44,168 bases of DNA from Verrucomicrobiota bacterium (GTDB lineage Bacteria; Verrucomicrobiota; Verrucomicrobiia; Palsa-1439), in contig PLZV01000055.1 of the NCBI GenBank assembly GCA_003152315.1, positions 1 through 44,168 of the forward strand. Reading direction: 5' to 3'. The position numbers and the translations under genes were made by a program. How positions within the stretch are numbered: position 1 is the first letter of the stretch; each line of letters begins with the position of its first letter. This document shows positions 42,416-44,168 of this stretch, one piece after another. The notes under the pieces are model-generated. The model made no database searches. It was not told where the DNA came from and worked only from the letters and a program-made list of their open reading frames with translations.

Positions 42416-44168
42416 ATGTCCACAAGCAGTAGCCGGGCATGCCGCCGATTTGGTTCCGCACTCATATTTTTTGTTTCGCTTACGGTAATGGGTGTCACCC
42501 ACTCTCAAACCACCAACAGTTGGATCGGTCGGTCCGACGGCAAGTGGGAGAGAGAAAGACACTGGGATGACGGATTGCCCTCCATCACCCAATCAGCCGT
42601 CATCATCAGCAACGCCAACAGCAAGGTAGTGACAATCGACAAGCACACCGCCCGTAAATTCCCAGATTCGCTTACGATCAGCAATCTTACTGTGAGCGCT
42701 CAGGGCGGTGACACCAACACCCTCTTTCTTGAAAATACCGGCACCGTCGCACTACATATTCTGAACGATCTCACTATTGGCATCGGGCTTAACAATTTCG
42801 GCGATCCATTTACTAGAGAAGGAGCATTGATCAGCACCAATTCCACGCTGATCGTTGACGGTTTGCTAGACGGCCAACTCGAAGATAACGGCACGATTGT
42901 CATCACGGGTGGCTCCCTGATCACGACCAACTGCAGCCTTCAGGTTGCCGTTCCGACGGACAACCCCGCCGTAGGGCTCCTGATTATCTCCAATACTATT
43001 GTGCAAGCACGCGATGTCACTGTTGCTGCCTCGTACTCGGAATCTAGTGGAACCATGGAAGTCATTAGTGGAATAATGACCCTGTCTTCTTCTCTGACCG
43101 TTGGTAATAGCGATGGCCGAGGAGACGGAGGGTACGGCAGCCTGCTTGTGGCTAATGGATGTATGCTTGTGGTCACGAATGAGGATACTGGCATTATTAA
43201 TGGAACTATGACGGTGGCGAACGCTAGTTTCCTCGGAGCCGGTGTCTTTCTGGGAGGAGGGAAGAGTTTTGGCGAATTGGCGATCAATAATGGCACCGTC
43301 ACCTTGAGCGGAGGGATTGAAGTTGCCCTCGGCGACCGGTCCTCCGGGAACGTGTCTTTGAATGGCGGCATGCTCATCGTCACGAACAATGCAATAAACA
43401 TGGGCGCCGTTCCGGGTGTCGGCAACTTCGCCGTTTCAGATGGCATCTTTCTTGGCCAAGCAATGTTCCTTCTTGAGAGCACACTCTCAATTCAAGGAGG
43501 TACATCGATTCTAAGTTCTAACTTGGTGCTCTATTTCGGCAGCGCCTTTTACATAAATGGTGGACAACTGTTTGTCACAAACGCACCTATAATAATAAGG
43601 TCCGGCCGCGCATCTATCGTTTCCGGCGGCTTGTTAGCAGCGAACTATATCGATTTTGCAGATGGCCAGCTCTTGATCAACGGCGGCTCCGTCACTGTCT
43701 CCACAGGGATTACACTAGGGAACTGCGATGGCACCGCTGTAGGCTACGCCTCGGTGGATGGCGGTCAGTTGACCGTGACCAATGCCGCTCACACGGGATT
43801 CATTGATGTGCGCAGTGGAGAGGTGACTCTCGATGGTGGAACCTTGCAGGTCGACAAGCTGGTTATGACGAATAGTTGCGGATCGTTCATTCACACCGGC
43901 GGCACGCTGATAGTCGGGAGCGTGGTACTTGACCCCAACGCCTTCCGCATCACCTCAGTTGCTCGGGAAGGGAACAACCTGCGTGTCACGTGGCTGATGG
44001 GCCCAGGCCAGACCAACGCCCTGCAGGTTTCGTCTGGCGGAATCCACGGCAGCTATAACACGAACAGCTTCACCGACATCTTCGTCGTGACGAATAATAC
44101 TTTTCCCGGCACGCTCACCAACTACCTCGACATCGGTGCCGCCACGAACAAGCCCTCCCGTTTCTACC
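42416..44168 (+). CDS. Secreted beta-solenoid protein, 5' part (open at right edge)
   Basis: The frame is open from ATG 42416 to the last base, 584 codons with no stop, so the gene continues beyond the window. The signal peptide spans about 1-31 (FGSALIFFVSLTVMGVTHSQ). A W-I-G-R-S-D-G-K-W-E start is followed by many short imperfect repeats of the form (N/D)-G-G-x-L-x-V-T-N: NGGMLIVTN, NGGQLFVTN, NGGSVTVST, DGGQLTVTN, DGGTLQVDK. These are typical of strand-loop-strand beta-helices of autotransporter-like and PEP-CTERM-associated proteins. The last visible residues (IGAATNKPSRFY) match the end of the GH2 protein (GAVTNGPSRYYRVR), so only a few codons are probably missing. Likely a surface or secreted protein; any enzymatic role is unknown. 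Confidence 0.85.
   Translation, partial: MSTSSSRACRRFGSALIFFVSLTVMGVTHSQTTNSWIGRSDGKWERERHWDDGLPSITQSAVIISNANSKVVTIDKHTARKFPDSLTISNLTVSAQGGDTNTLFLENTGTVALHILNDLTIGIGLNNFGDPFTREGALISTNSTLIVDGLLDGQLEDNGTIVITGGSLITTNCSLQVAVPTDNPAVGLLIISNTIVQARDVTVAASYSESSGTMEVISGIMTLSSSLTVGNSDGRGDGGYGSLLVANGCMLVVTNEDTGIINGTMTVANASFLGAGVFLGGGKSFGELAINNGTVTLSGGIEVALGDRSSGNVSLNGGMLIVTNNAINMGAVPGVGNFAVSDGIFLGQAMFLLESTLSIQGGTSILSSNLVLYFGSAFYINGGQLFVTNAPIIIRSGRASIVSGGLLAANYIDFADGQLLINGGSVTVSTGITLGNCDGTAVGYASVDGGQLTVTNAAHTGFIDVRSGEVTLDGGTLQVDKLVMTNSCGSFIHTGGTLIVGSVVLDPNAFRITSVAREGNNLRVTWLMGPGQTNALQVSSGGIHGSYNTNSFTDIFVVTNNTFPGTLTNYLDIGAATNKPSRFY

Noticed and set aside
42199-42432. A 77-codon plus-strand ORF
   Set aside because: It has no motif and no ribosome site, and its end overlaps the start and signal peptide of the solenoid gene.

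Overview
The window looks like a chromosome segment of a free-living, polysaccharide-degrading bacterium of the Verrucomicrobiota, close to the Pedosphaera/Limisphaerales group. This is inferred from gene content, not from a marker gene. The signs are large secreted CAZymes with malectin, LamG and Ig modules and a shared C-terminal tail, a PEP-CTERM protein, Flp pilins, a DUF1800-DUF1501 pair, and a complete type II secretion operon of non-proteobacterial layout. No tRNA, rRNA, CRISPR array, transposase or phage gene was seen.

Layout. 1-1407: the end of a secreted LamG protein. 1590-1763: Flp pilin 1 (minus). 2242-9754: three plus-strand secreted proteins, namely a PEP-CTERM protein with its own promoter and strong terminator, a 1406-residue GH2 enzyme, and a GH16 enzyme preceded by a LacI-type operator-like palindrome. 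9845-13130: two coupled single-TM proteins of unknown function (minus), a secreted ParB-like protein and a secreted PPC-domain protein (plus), and Flp pilin 2 (minus). 13376-20245: a tightly packed minus-strand pentose operon in the transcribed order xylA-araA-MDR dehydrogenase-araB-araD-eda. 20406-20969: a small membrane protein. 20970-21384: a gene-free stretch with three short palindromic units. 21385-23034: a GH43 xylosidase/arabinofuranosidase.

38525 down to 23051 (minus) is one apparent 15.5-kb operon of 15 genes. It starts with a Gly-rich secreted protein, continues with gspE-F-G-H-I-J-K-L-M-C, then a secretin split into two genes, and ends with a histidine kinase and an NtrC-type sigma-54 activator. 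Most junctions overlap or nearly touch. Upstream of the first gene is a well-formed -24/-12 (sigma-54) promoter. A 6-N5-6 dyad with the geometry of an NtrC enhancer lies about 110 bp upstream of the predicted start. The activator encoded at the end of the operon may therefore control the whole operon, its own gene included. 38934-42087 is a DUF1800-DUF1501 pair. 42416 to the right edge is a partial secreted beta-solenoid protein, still open at the edge.

How the parts may work together (inference): GH2, GH16, GH43 and the LamG and solenoid proteins are exported, plausibly through this type II system. They release sugars from hemicellulose-type polymers, and the xylA/ara operon takes D-xylose and L-arabinose toward the pentose phosphate pathway. 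The strongest candidates for something new are the secretin split inside its N3 domain and the self-contained sigma-54 circuit of the secretion operon.
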